DNA from: Parafilimonas sp.
GTDB taxonomy: Bacteria; Bacteroidota; Bacteroidia; Chitinophagales; Chitinophagaceae
Assembly (NCBI GenBank): GCA_025927795.1
Contig: JAICKT010000042.1
Span: forward strand, 1-16,952
Reading direction: 5' to 3'
DNA length: 16,952 bases
The translations under genes were made by a program, and so were the position numbers. Of this stretch, positions 1 through 8,114 are shown one piece after another (position 1 is the first letter of the stretch; every line of letters starts with the position of its first letter). The notes beneath the pieces were generated by a model. That model did no database searches. It saw only the letters and a list, made by a program, of their open reading frames with translations, and was not told the DNA's origin.

Positions 1-2
1 AT

Positions 3-1289
3 AATAGTGCAGATTATCGGGGAACAGGTACATCTGGCATAAATAAATCTGGTTTTCAATTAGGAACAGTGGGTGCAGTAATTGGCGGTAAAATTAATTA
101 TGCAAATAATTCGAGTGCTTTTGCCATAACGGTAAATCAACTGGCAAGCTATAATAATCATATTCATTATTCCGGTCTGAATAATTATAGTTCTTATTCA
201 GAACAATATTTAGAAGAATTAACTAATGATAATGCTGATGTAAATGCGGCATCTAATAATTATCCGTTTGGTTCCTCGCTTGCTTTTTTTACATATTTAG
301 TTGATAGCATTGCAGACCCGCAAGGCAACTTAATTGGTTACAGAAGTCTTGTGCCTGTTGCTGATGGAATTTTGCAGGATTATAATGAAACAGATAAAGG
401 TGGTTTATATGAAGTGTCAGTTGGCTTTGCGAGTAATAAAATGGATAGGCTATATATTGGCGCAAGTATAAATGTGCCGCTTTCTTTTTACACACAAGAT
501 GTTACTTATACTGAAACTGATAAAAGCGATAACACCAATAATAATTTTGATTTTTCTCAGCTCAATCAACATCACACTTTAAGCGGCGCAGGTTTAAATG
601 CAAGACTGGGTTTAATTTATCGTCTTGAGAATTCTTTACGTTTAGGCTTTGCTTTTCATTCACCTTCTATTATAACTTTTACTGATAATCTTAATGTGAA
701 TATGACCACGAATACTGAAGATTATGCAGGGCTTCAGACTGCAAAGAGCTCAGATTTTCCAAACGCTGTTAGTGAAACACGCTACAATGAAATAACACCA
801 TACAAGTTATTAGCGAGTGCTTCTTATGTAATAAATGAAGTGGAAAATATAAAAATGCAAAAGGGTTTTATTACGGGCGATATTGAATATGTAAATTATC
901 GTGGTTCGAGATTTTTTCAGGAAGGCAACAGCCAGGATGAATCGCTAACAGATTATTACAATTCACTAAATGATATAATCAAGTCTTATTATAAAGGTGC
1001 TTTTAATTTCAGATTAGGTGGTGAATTAAAGTTTGCACCTATTGCGGTGCGCTTAGGCGGTGCGTATTATGGCAGTCCTTATAAAGACAAAGCTTTAAAA
1101 GCAAACAGAATATTGGCAGCCGGAGGGCTTGGATACAGAAACCATGGATTTTTTGTTGACCTAACTTTAGCGGAAACATTTAATAAAGATGTGAATTTCC
1201 CTTACCGCTTAAATGATAAAGCAAACACATTTGCGCAGCTTAAAAATAAGCGAACAAATGTTATAATAAGTTTTGGAATGAAATTCTAA
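3..1289 (+). CDS. OmpP1/FadL-family outer membrane transporter, 5'-truncated
   Basis: This is the C-terminal part (428 codons visible) of an outer-membrane beta-barrel of the FadL/OmpP1/TodX type, a family that moves hydrophobic compounds across the outer membrane; Bacteroidota members are often labelled hemin receptor without proof. The frame is already open at base 3, so the GTG at 69 is internal and the true start lies upstream of the window. The protein shows alternating amphipathic strands separated by polar Asn/Asp-rich loops, a late segment with Gly-rich strands (LRLGFAFHSPS near the middle, VRLGGAYYGSPY late), and a last residue Phe preceded by a strand (VIISFGMKF), which is the usual signal for barrel assembly. 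No plug or TonB box can be judged because the N-terminus is missing. The gene ends 3 bases from the convergent RlpA-like gene. Family assignment is from recognition of the overall pattern; substrate is unknown. Confidence 0.8.
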   Translation, partial: NSADYRGTGTSGINKSGFQLGTVGAVIGGKINYANNSSAFAITVNQLASYNNHIHYSGLNNYSSYSEQYLEELTNDNADVNAASNNYPFGSSLAFFTYLVDSIADPQGNLIGYRSLVPVADGILQDYNETDKGGLYEVSVGFASNKMDRLYIGASINVPLSFYTQDVTYTETDKSDNTNNNFDFSQLNQHHTLSGAGLNARLGLIYRLENSLRLGFAFHSPSIITFTDNLNVNMTTNTEDYAGLQTAKSSDFPNAVSETRYNEITPYKLLASASYVINEVENIKMQKGFITGDIEYVNYRGSRFFQEGNSQDESLTDYYNSLNDIIKSYYKGAFNFRLGGELKFAPIAVRLGGAYYGSPYKDKALKANRILAAGGLGYRNHGFFVDLTLAETFNKDVNFPYRLNDKANTFAQLKNKRTNVIISFGMKF

Positions 1290-1292
1290 AAT

Positions 1293-1766
1293 TTAGTTAG
1301 CTGCAACATCATCAGAAAGCGTTTCAATTTTTACTTTAGCAACACCTCTGTTTACTATATGAAGTTGCTTTGCAGCAGTCATTGTAAGATCAAGAATACG
1401 CCCTTTTTTTGTCATGCTCGGATGCATTCTGTCGTTTATGCGAACGATAATAGATTTGCCCGTAAGAATGTTAGTAACCTTAACCCATGTATTAAGTGCA
1501 AAAATATTGCTTGCTGCAGTAAGTTTACTATGATGAAAGATCTCTCCGGTTGCAGTTAAGCCGCCTTCAAATTTTTGAGCATAATAAGTAGCAAGACCTG
1601 TAATTATATTATTACTTTTTTTAGAGTCAGCGTTTTTATCATTAGAATTAGGATTCTTTAAAGATAAAAAAAGCGGAGGCCAAGACGAATTATTAGCCTT
1701 TAAATTTTTATTTGTAAATAATGAAGAAACAACTGTAAAAACAAAAATTCCAATGAAACGTTTCAT
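1293..1766 (-). CDS. RlpA-like septal ring/cell-wall protein (double-psi beta-barrel)
   Basis: A 157-residue secreted protein with an N-terminal signal peptide (about residues 1-24, ending near NLKA) and no lipobox cysteine. Residues 57-147 match the RlpA double-psi beta-barrel: GLATYYAQKFEGG, TATGE (71-75), LTAAS (82-86), VKVTNILTGKS (95-105), VRINDR (108-113), the LDLTMTAAKQL segment (125-135) and a final VKIE strand. RlpA proteins act in the cell envelope and some are lytic transglycosylases that cut peptidoglycan glycan strands. The acidic residues of the GE and NDR motifs are present (E75, D112), but the histidine usually found in the TAAH motif is serine (S86), so activity is uncertain. 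There is no C-terminal SPOR domain, and the protein is short for the family, as is common in Bacteroidota. The start ATG gives a clean signal peptide. It is transcribed towards the porin gene. Confidence 0.85.
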   Translation of the reverse strand: MKRFIGIFVFTVVSSLFTNKNLKANNSSWPPLFLSLKNPNSNDKNADSKKSNNIITGLATYYAQKFEGGLTATGEIFHHSKLTAASNIFALNTWVKVTNILTGKSIIVRINDRMHPSMTKKGRILDLTMTAAKQLHIVNRGVAKVKIETLSDDVAAN

Positions 1767-1798
1767 AATTAATTCATTTTAAGTGTGATTAGATTATG

Positions 1799-1837
1799 AA
1801 AATCTCTTTTATAGAATACGGAACAAAAGAGAATTTT
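1799..1837. repeat. Inverted repeat upstream of the rlpA-like gene
   Basis: Left arm AAAATCTCTTTT (1799-1810) pairs with right arm AAAAGAGA plus ATTTT (1825-1837); the pairing is complete apart from one extra A at 1833. The loop is 14 bases. It sits 33 bases upstream of the rlpA-like start, where it could be an operator or an mRNA leader hairpin. The arms are AT-rich, so chance is possible. Confidence 0.4.
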
Positions 1838-2048
1838 AAAACCAAGCGTATTTGGCAAGAATAATGCCAAAGCAACACTATTTTCTTTTAATGAAATATT
1901 TCAACAAATAATTTGCGAACAAATATAAGGGAATCATTTAAAATATATTTTCCCCAGGTGCTGGTTATTAAGAGGTTGATTCTCAAATAATCAATTAAAA
2001 CCCTAAACTTAAATCAATTCATTGGTTTAACTTTTATTTAGGCTAACT

Positions 2049-2064
2049 GCTAAATTAATTTAGC
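2049..2064. repeat. 16-bp perfect palindrome just upstream of tilS
   Basis: GCTAAATTAATTTAGC is its own reverse complement over all 16 bases. It ends 16 bases before the tilS ATG at 2081. A second, overlapping inverted repeat uses GGCTAA (2041-2046) and TTAGCC (2060-2065). Such a site could bind a dimeric regulator or form alternative mRNA hairpins that affect translation start. No matching second copy of this palindrome was noticed elsewhere in the window. Confidence 0.5.
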
Positions 2065-2080
2065 CGCTATCTTTATAAGA

Positions 2081-3433
2081 ATGACTTTACCTGGCAAATT
2101 CCTTCAATTTTGGAAGCAAAATTTTAATTTTTCACTGGCTAATTGCAAGCTGTTATTGGCTGTAAGTGGAGGGATTGATAGCGTTGTAATGACTGACTTG
2201 TTTTATAATGAAGGATTTGATTTTGCAATTGCACATTGCAATTTTAAATTAAGAAATGAAGAAAGCGAAAGAGATGAAGCCTTTGTGATTGAACTTTCCA
2301 GAAAATACAATAAGAAGATTTTCACGCAAAGCTTTGCGACCGAAGAGTATGCTGCTGAAAAAAAAATATCTATACAGGAAGCAGCAAGGGAATTGCGATA
2401 TAATTGGTTTAGTGAAATTAGACATCAATGGTCTGGGACGAATAGCTTAACTTATATAAGTACTGCACATAATGCTGATGATAATATTGAAACGTCATTA
2501 ATGTTTTTTCTGCGTGGCTCCGGCATTCATGGCTTAACCGGCATAAAAGAATTTGATAAAGAACGAAAAATTATTCGCCCCATATTGTTCGCAACAAGAG
2601 AAGAAATTTTGATGTATGCAAAGGAAAATAATATTGGCTGGGTTGAGGATTCTTCAAATTTAACTAATAAATACACCCGCAATTTTTTGCGCAATAAATT
2701 AATTCCTTTAATCAAGGATTTTTTCCCTGATGTAAAAAACAACATAACAAACAATATTAATCGCTTTAAAGAAATTGAACAGCTTTATAATTATTCCATC
2801 GAGCAATACAAAAAAAAATTATTTGAATACAAAGGCAAGGAAATTCACATTCCTGTTTTAAAGCTTCAAAAAATAAAACAGCTTAATACAATTATTTGGG
2901 AAATAATTAAAGAATATAATTTTCACACACAACAAATTGAAGAAATAAAAAAACTGCTTATAGCTGACAATAGCAGTTACATACAATCATCAACACATCG
3001 CGTTATAAAAAATCGTAATTGGCTTATTATTGTTCCAAACAAAACAGAAGAAGCATCACATATTTTAATTGAAAAAGAAAATACTCAGATAAAATTTAAA
3101 CAAGGCATTTTACAATTCGAACAGCATCAAACTACAAACTACAAATTGCAAACTGCAAACAACATTGCGCAGCTGGATGCAAGACATATTGAATTTCCTT
3201 TGCTGTTACGTAAATGTAAACAAGGTGATTATTTTTATCCGTTGGGCATGCAAAAAAAGAAAAAAATAAATCGTTTTTTTATTGATCAAAAATTATCATC
3301 AACAGAAAAAGAAAAAGTTTGGGTGCTGGAAAGTAATGGAAAAATTTTATGGGTAGTTGGTTACAGAATTGATGATCGGTTTAAAATAATATCAACAACA
3401 AAAGAAGTTTTAAAAATTGCATTAGTAAGCTAA
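2081..3433 (+). CDS. tilS: tRNA(Ile)-lysidine synthase TilS
   Basis: TilS joins lysine to C34 of the CAU-anticodon tRNA(Ile), using ATP, so that the tRNA reads AUA codons and is charged with isoleucine; it is normally essential. The PP-loop SGGIDS lies at 29-34 after a LLLAV strand, followed by HCNFKLR (52-58), HNADDNIET (130-138), GIHGLTGI (148-155) and the EDSSNLTNKYTRNFLRN block (189-205) typical of the family. The C-terminal TilS domain occupies about 373-446 with RKCKQGDYFYPLGM and the KINRFFIDQK segment. The 450 residues compare with about 430 in E. coli. The start follows directly after an intergenic palindrome and lacks a Shine-Dalgarno sequence. An odd heptamer-repeat stretch encodes residues 350-361, just before the C-terminal domain. 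It is likely transcribed alone, as the next gene has its own promoter-like element. Confidence 0.95.
   Translation: MTLPGKFLQFWKQNFNFSLANCKLLLAVSGGIDSVVMTDLFYNEGFDFAIAHCNFKLRNEESERDEAFVIELSRKYNKKIFTQSFATEEYAAEKKISIQEAARELRYNWFSEIRHQWSGTNSLTYISTAHNADDNIETSLMFFLRGSGIHGLTGIKEFDKERKIIRPILFATREEILMYAKENNIGWVEDSSNLTNKYTRNFLRNKLIPLIKDFFPDVKNNITNNINRFKEIEQLYNYSIEQYKKKLFEYKGKEIHIPVLKLQKIKQLNTIIWEIIKEYNFHTQQIEEIKKLLIADNSSYIQSSTHRVIKNRNWLIIVPNKTEEASHILIEKENTQIKFKQGILQFEQHQTTNYKLQTANNIAQLDARHIEFPLLLRKCKQGDYFYPLGMQKKKKINRFFIDQKLSSTEKEKVWVLESNGKILWVVGYRIDDRFKIISTTKEVLKIALVS
3128..3162 (+). repeat. Tandem 7-base repeat inside tilS
   Basis: Five consecutive 7-base units start at 3128: CAAACTA, CAAACTA, CAAATTG, CAAACTG, CAAACAA. 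Three units make 21 bases, so the array keeps the reading frame and encodes a heptapeptide-like pattern, residues 350-361 (QTTNYKLQTANN), in the linker before the TilS C-terminal domain. It looks like expansion of a short tandem repeat tolerated in a linker. Confidence 0.7.
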
Positions 3434-3474
3434 TTCTGATTTTTTTTTATTGTTGCATTTTTAGAAGATAAAAC

Positions 3475-3493
3475 CTTATTAGCAAAAAATAAG
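3475..3493. repeat. Short inverted repeat upstream of wza-like gene
   Basis: CTTATT (3475-3480) and AATAAG (3488-3493) form a 6-bp stem with a 7-base loop. It lies between tilS and the promoter-like element of the polysaccharide locus. There is no T-run after it on the plus strand, so it is not a convincing terminator; it could be a regulatory site or chance. Confidence 0.25.
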
Positions 3494-3497
3494 TACG

Positions 3498-3523
3498 TTG
3501 AAATTAAAATCCGTTTATTTTTG
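3498..3523 (+). promoter_or_regulatory. Putative Bacteroidota-type promoter of the polysaccharide locus
   Basis: TATTTTTG (3516-3523) is an exact match to the -7 consensus TAnnTTTG known for Bacteroidota. A TTG at 3498-3500 could serve as the -33 element, but the spacing of 15 bases is shorter than the usual 17-23. The element lies 22 bases upstream of the GTG start of the first export gene, which would give a short leader. It is the only good promoter-like site seen between tilS and the end of sulfotransferase 3. Confidence 0.4.
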
Positions 3524-3545
3524 CGCCTTTTAATAAATTATTTCT

Positions 3546-4421
3546 GTGAATTTAAAACCAGTATTCTTTTTCCAATGCCGCCTTAAGAAAGCACTTAATT
3601 TAATTTTTAAATTTCATTGGATAGCTTTGTTTTTATTTTTTTCTGCCTGTTCTACTACAAAAAATGTTGCTTATTTTCAGGATTTAACGGATACTTCAAA
3701 AATATACACACAGGTAATTAACGGAACGTATGAAGTACAGATACAGCCAGATGACATTCTGGAAATTATTGTAAATAGTATAAACACAGATGCTGCAGCG
3801 CCATTTAATATGGGTAATTCAAACCCAGCACCCGCGCCAGGCTCACAAATAATACAAAGCATAGCAAGTGGCCAAATAAATTCTTCAAGTACGGGCGGTA
3901 CAACTACCGGTAAAGGTTATCTTGTAGATAAAGATGGCAGCATAGATTTTCCAGTATTAGGTAACATACAGGTAAAGGGATTAACAATTAAGCAATTAAA
4001 AGACACGCTAAAATCTAAGTTGAATAAATATCTGCAAGATCCTATTGTTAATATACGATTGCTTAATTATAAGATTACAGTATTGGGCGAAGTAAAGCAG
4101 CCCTCTACTTATTCTATTCCAAGTGAAAGAATTACTGTAGTAGATGCGATTGGTATGGCAGGTGATTTAACTATTTATGGAAAACGCGAAAACGTTTTGC
4201 TGATAAGAGAGGAAAAAGGAGAACGTAAGTTCGTACGTTTAAATCTTAATTCTTCAAACATTTTTGAATCGCCTTATTATTATTTAAAGCAAAACGATAT
4301 TGTATATGTTGAGCCCAATAAATCAAAAATAGCATCTGCAGATATAACGCAATTAAGAAATATATCTATTGTCACATCTGCCATAACCTTGTTAATTGTA
4401 ATAATAACAAGGATAAAATAA
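3546..4421 (+). CDS. Wza-like polysaccharide export lipoprotein
   Basis: This protein is expected to form the outer-membrane export channel for a capsule or exopolysaccharide and to dock on the Wzc-like protein encoded next. It begins with GTG; no other usable start lies in frame before the signal. A basic n-region is followed by a hydrophobic core and a lipobox ending FSAC, with the acylated cysteine at 35, then STTKN and the AYFQD motif common in Bacteroidota members. The polysaccharide export domain spans about 62-170 (YEVQIQPDDILEI early, GSIDFPVLGNI and the KLNKYLQDPIVNIRL segment later), interrupted by a Ser/Thr/Gly/Asn/Pro-rich stretch at about 87-123. An SLBB domain follows from about 175 (ITVLGEVKQPSTYSIP). 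A final hydrophobic helix (about 272-288) resembles the membrane helix that closes the Wza barrel. At 291 residues it is shorter than E. coli Wza (379) with fewer SLBB repeats. It is the first gene of the polysaccharide locus and ends 4 bases before the next gene. Confidence 0.9.
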   Translation: MNLKPVFFFQCRLKKALNLIFKFHWIALFLFFSACSTTKNVAYFQDLTDTSKIYTQVINGTYEVQIQPDDILEIIVNSINTDAAAPFNMGNSNPAPAPGSQIIQSIASGQINSSSTGGTTTGKGYLVDKDGSIDFPVLGNIQVKGLTIKQLKDTLKSKLNKYLQDPIVNIRLLNYKITVLGEVKQPSTYSIPSERITVVDAIGMAGDLTIYGKRENVLLIREEKGERKFVRLNLNSSNIFESPYYYLKQNDIVYVEPNKSKIASADITQLRNISIVTSAITLLIVIITRIK

Positions 4422-4425
4422 TATA

Positions 4426-6816
4426 ATGGAAAATATTCAGCACAATTCGCAATTGCCACCAGCTATTTTTGAAGAGGATGGGGGACTTGATTTTAAAAAA
4501 ATTATTTATACATTCTTACAATATTGGCTGTGGTTTGCAGCTGCAGTTTTTATATGCTTACTAATAGCTTTTTTGTATCTACGTTATAGCACGCCAGTTT
4601 ATCAAATCAATTCAAAAATTTTAATAAAAGATGATAAGGGTTCTCCCTCCAGCGACCAAGCAGATTTATTAAGCCAACTCGACATCTTTAATACGCAAAA
4701 TAATGTAAACAACGAAAAAGAAGTTTTACAAACACACTACCTGGTAAGAAAAGTAGTGGATGAAATGCAGTTAAATGTTAGTTGTTTCGCGGTAGGCAGC
4801 CTCAAATCAACTGAGCTTTATAAAAAAAGCCCTTTCCGGGTTAAGTTGATTTATTTGAAAGATAGTGTCCCCACTCAATATTTTAATATTAAATTCTCTG
4901 ATAATGGTTCAGCTTTTACTATTCAAAGTGATAGTGTTAATGGTAAATACCGTTTAAACGATACAGTAAAAACAACCAACGCAAGTTTTGTTATACAGGC
5001 TCCCGGATTTATTAACGATCAAGAGGATAATTATCAAATTACCATCAGTACACCTGATGCTGTTGCAGAAAAATATTTACATAATTTAAATTTTGACATT
5101 GATGATAAACAGGCAAGTGTAATACAAATTTCACTAGAAGAAACAGTACCTGCAAAAGGAGAAGATATACTAAATAAATTATATGAAGTATATACAAGAA
5201 TGAATGAAGAAGACAAAAATAAGATTGCTGATAGTACTATCAGTTTTATTGATGAGAGGCTTGCGATTGTTTCAGCAGAATTATCAGGCGTAGAAAAAGA
5301 TATTGAACATTTTAAAGTAAGAAACCAACTATCCACAGACATGACGGAACAGGCAACTCTTGCTTTAAATAATGCCAGCGATTTACAAAAACAATTAACC
5401 CAGCAGGATGTTCAAATAAGTGTGGTGCAATCTATAGAAGATCACTTAGAAAGCAATGAGCCAAGAATCGTTCCCACTGCAGCGGTTATACAAGATCCAA
5501 CTTACATTTCTGCTGTACAGGAATACAATACATTGGTGTTGGAAAGAGACCGGCAACTGCAAACCACAAAATCTGATAACCCGGTGATTAAAAATCTGGA
5601 TAACCAAATAGATGCGGTAAAAAAAAATCTGCTTATAAGTTTAGAAAATATTAAAAAAGAAATGCAAATAGCGAGGGATGAATTAGCTAATAAAAACACA
5701 GAACTTTTGGGGCAAATAAAAACCGGCCCTGAAAAGGAGCGTGTATTTTTAGATATTTCTCGCCAGCAAGATGTAAAGCAACAATTATATTTATACCTAT
5801 TGCAAAAAAGAGAAGAAACAGCTATTTCCAAATCGGGTACGTTGGCAAACTCAAGACTTATTGAGCCTGGTAAAAGCGATGCTGAACCCTTTAAGCCGAA
5901 AAAATCTTTATTTTATTTAGTGGCATTTTGTGTTGGTATTTTCTTACCAACAGGAGGAATTTATTTAAAAAATTTATTGAATAATACTGTAACAGACAGT
6001 ACTGATATTATTAAAGAAACAAACGCCCCGGTAGTAGGCGAAATAGGACATAATGCAACAGGTAAAACTATAGTTGCAGAACAAAATTCACGTACAGCTT
6101 TGGCTGAACAGTTTAGAGCATTACGAACTAATCTTCAGTTTTTATTAAAAGGCAAAGAACAGCAAATAATAATGATTACTTCAAGTGCCAGCGGTGAAGG
6201 AAAATCTTTTTTAACCATTAACCTTGGTTCTACACTTGCTATTTCAAATAAAAAAGTAGTGCTGGTAGAGCTGGATTTAAGAAAACCAAAACTTTCAAAA
6301 GAACTGGGTATGCCAAACGAAACGGGATTTACTGATTACCTTATTTCTAAATGTAAAAAAGAAGAGCTAATAAAACCTACATCCATACATCCTAATTTGT
6401 TTATAATAAGCTCGGGTACTATTCCGCCCAACCCTGCTGAATTATTATTAAATAGTGAAGTGGATGATTTATTTACCTGGTTAAAAACAAAATTTGATTA
6501 TATTATTGTTGATACGCCGCCAGCAGGTGTGGTAATTGATGCAGTTTTAATTGGCAGGCTTGCGGATGCTTCAATTTATGTTATCAGGCAAAGATATACG
6601 TTGAAACAGCAACTGCAGATTGTAAACGATTTTAAGCAAAACGAAAAAATGCCCAATCTTTCCATAATTGTTAATGATGTTCAGCTAAATAAACATTATG
6701 GTTATGGTTATAAATATGGCTATCATTACGGATACGGTTACGGATATAATTCGGATTATTATTCGGATCGAAAAAAATCAGGGCGTAACTTCTTTAAAAA
6801 AACAAATAAAGCTTAA
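4426..6816 (+). CDS. Wzc-like polysaccharide co-polymerase with tyrosine kinase domain
   Basis: A 796-residue inner-membrane protein that sets chain length and couples polymerisation to export through the Wza-like channel. Transmembrane helix 1 (about 34-52) starts the Wzz-type periplasmic region (54-490), which contains a long helical, probably coiled-coil part (about 270-430) and a segment resembling the GNVR domain, ending with TM2 (about 495-514, with FLPTGG). The cytosolic BY-kinase domain shows the EQFRALR motif (561-567) used for oligomer contacts, Walker A SSASGEGKS (586-594), Walker A' with VELDLRKP (614-621, Glu where Asp is frequent, Asp617 kept) and Walker B DYIIVDTPP (691-699). 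The C-terminal tail (758-779) holds 11 tyrosines in 22 residues, mostly alternating with glycine, the expected autophosphorylation cluster. No matching low-molecular-weight tyrosine phosphatase is encoded in the window. The stop overlaps the next start by one base (TAATG). Confidence 0.93.
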   Translation: MENIQHNSQLPPAIFEEDGGLDFKKIIYTFLQYWLWFAAAVFICLLIAFLYLRYSTPVYQINSKILIKDDKGSPSSDQADLLSQLDIFNTQNNVNNEKEVLQTHYLVRKVVDEMQLNVSCFAVGSLKSTELYKKSPFRVKLIYLKDSVPTQYFNIKFSDNGSAFTIQSDSVNGKYRLNDTVKTTNASFVIQAPGFINDQEDNYQITISTPDAVAEKYLHNLNFDIDDKQASVIQISLEETVPAKGEDILNKLYEVYTRMNEEDKNKIADSTISFIDERLAIVSAELSGVEKDIEHFKVRNQLSTDMTEQATLALNNASDLQKQLTQQDVQISVVQSIEDHLESNEPRIVPTAAVIQDPTYISAVQEYNTLVLERDRQLQTTKSDNPVIKNLDNQIDAVKKNLLISLENIKKEMQIARDELANKNTELLGQIKTGPEKERVFLDISRQQDVKQQLYLYLLQKREETAISKSGTLANSRLIEPGKSDAEPFKPKKSLFYLVAFCVGIFLPTGGIYLKNLLNNTVTDSTDIIKETNAPVVGEIGHNATGKTIVAEQNSRTALAEQFRALRTNLQFLLKGKEQQIIMITSSASGEGKSFLTINLGSTLAISNKKVVLVELDLRKPKLSKELGMPNETGFTDYLISKCKKEELIKPTSIHPNLFIISSGTIPPNPAELLLNSEVDDLFTWLKTKFDYIIVDTPPAGVVIDAVLIGRLADASIYVIRQRYTLKQQLQIVNDFKQNEKMPNLSIIVNDVQLNKHYGYGYKYGYHYGYGYGYNSDYYSDRKKSGRNFFKKTNKA

Positions 6817-8114
6817 TGGCGCTTATACTTAATAAAAAAAAAATTGCTGTTATTGGTTTAGGATATGTAGGCTTACCATTGGCGGTTGAGTTTGCAAAAA
6901 AATATTCTGTTACAGGATTTGATATTAATGAAAAACGTGTAAGTCAATTAAAATGTGGAAATGACCTTACCTTAGAAATAACTGAAGAAGATTTGCTTTC
7001 GGTTTTAAAAGAAGAAGATAATGCGTCTCATGGTATTTTCATAACAGATAAGTTAGATGACATATCATCATCCAATATTTATATAATTACAGTACCTACA
7101 CCTATTGATAAACATAGAAGGCCTGATTTAACGCCACTATATAAAGCAAGTGAAACAACAGGAAAAGTTTTAAAAAAAAATGATATTGTAATTTATGAAT
7201 CTACTGTATATCCAGGTGTTACCGAAGACGAGTGTGTACCTGTGCTGGAAAAAGTTTCAGGATTGAAATTCAACGAAGATTTTTATGCGGGATATTCGCC
7301 TGAAAGAATAAATCCGGGCGATAAAGAACATACTGTTTCAAAAATTAAAAAAATTACTTCAGGCTCAACACCTGAAGCTGCAAAAATTGTTAATGAATTA
7401 TATGCAAGTATAATTAAAGCAGGAACACATTTAGCCCCATCGATAAAAGTAGCAGAAGCGGCAAAAGTGATAGAAAATTCTCAGCGTGATATAAATATTG
7501 CTTTTGTAAACGAACTCGCAAAAATATTTAAGCTCCTGAATATTGATACAAATGATGTATTGCAAGCCGCCGGAACCAAATGGAATTTTTTGCCTTTTAA
7601 ACCTGGATTGGTAGGTGGTCATTGTATTGGTGTTGATCCTTATTATCTGGCGCAAAAGGCACAAGAAGCGGGATATCATCCGGAAATAATATTAGCAGGA
7701 AGAAGATTAAACGATAGTATGGGTGCATACGTAGCAGATGAAGTAGTAAAACAAATGCTAAGAAATGGCATACAGGTTATGAATAGTGAGGTGTTGATCT
7801 TAGGTTTTACATTTAAAGAAAATTGCCCTGATGTAAGAAACACCAGAGTAATTGATATTGTAAGAAAATTAGAAGAATATCATATAAATGTTTGCATTTA
7901 TGATCCCTGGGCAAATCCCGATGAAGTAATGCATGAATATAATGTTGAATGCAGCAGTATAAATATAAAAGAAAAAAAATTTGGCGCGATTATTCTTGCG
8001 GTAGCGCATAAACAATTTCTTGATATGGATATACATTCTTTGATTTTTGAAAATTCAGTTTTGTTTGATGTAAAATCTGTTTTACCTGAACAGTTAAATG
8101 CAATTCGACTATAA
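6816..8114 (+). CDS. UDP-N-acetylhexosamine 6-dehydrogenase, TviB/WbpA type
   Basis: The enzyme oxidises C6 of a nucleotide sugar in two NAD-dependent steps to give a uronic acid. The Rossmann motif GLGYVG is at 14-19, with FDIN at 35-38. The signature TVPTPI (92-97), the YESTVYPG strand (127-134), EAAKVIEN (214-221, with Lys217 and Asn221) and GGHCIGVDPYYL (267-278, catalytic Cys270) are intact, and the C-terminal domain has GFTFKENCPDVRNTR (330-344). Across its length it looks closer to Salmonella TviB, a UDP-GlcNAc dehydrogenase of Vi antigen synthesis, than to UDP-glucose dehydrogenase: for example the opening VGLPLAVEF, the PDLTPL and KASET segment near 103-113 and KWNFLPFKPG (255-264) are shared. 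I infer UDP-GlcNAcA or UDP-GalNAcA as product, but the neighbouring epimerase is of a family usually acting on UDP-GlcA. The 432 residues are a normal length. The gene touches both neighbours. Confidence 0.9.
   Translation: MALILNKKKIAVIGLGYVGLPLAVEFAKKYSVTGFDINEKRVSQLKCGNDLTLEITEEDLLSVLKEEDNASHGIFITDKLDDISSSNIYIITVPTPIDKHRRPDLTPLYKASETTGKVLKKNDIVIYESTVYPGVTEDECVPVLEKVSGLKFNEDFYAGYSPERINPGDKEHTVSKIKKITSGSTPEAAKIVNELYASIIKAGTHLAPSIKVAEAAKVIENSQRDINIAFVNELAKIFKLLNIDTNDVLQAAGTKWNFLPFKPGLVGGHCIGVDPYYLAQKAQEAGYHPEIILAGRRLNDSMGAYVADEVVKQMLRNGIQVMNSEVLILGFTFKENCPDVRNTRVIDIVRKLEEYHINVCIYDPWANPDEVMHEYNVECSSINIKEKKFGAIILAVAHKQFLDMDIHSLIFENSVLFDVKSVLPEQLNAIRL

Larger units (their letters stand above)
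1767..2080. other. 314-base divergent intergenic region between rlpA-like gene and tilS
   Basis: No reading frame of credible coding character was found here. The region must carry the promoters for two divergent genes. On the minus strand a TATATTTG hexamer-plus (1927 to 1920) fits the Bacteroidota -7 element TAnnTTTG, but no TTG -33 element sits at the right distance. Close to tilS, TATCTTTA (2068-2075) matches seven of eight positions but would lie only 5 bases from the ATG. The region holds several inverted repeats, two of them listed separately, plus TTGATT/AATCAA near 1976-1994. Confidence 0.6.

Noticed and set aside
69..71. GTG at 69 as the start of the porin gene.
   Set aside because: The frame is open upstream to the window edge with barrel-like coding sequence, so the codon is internal.
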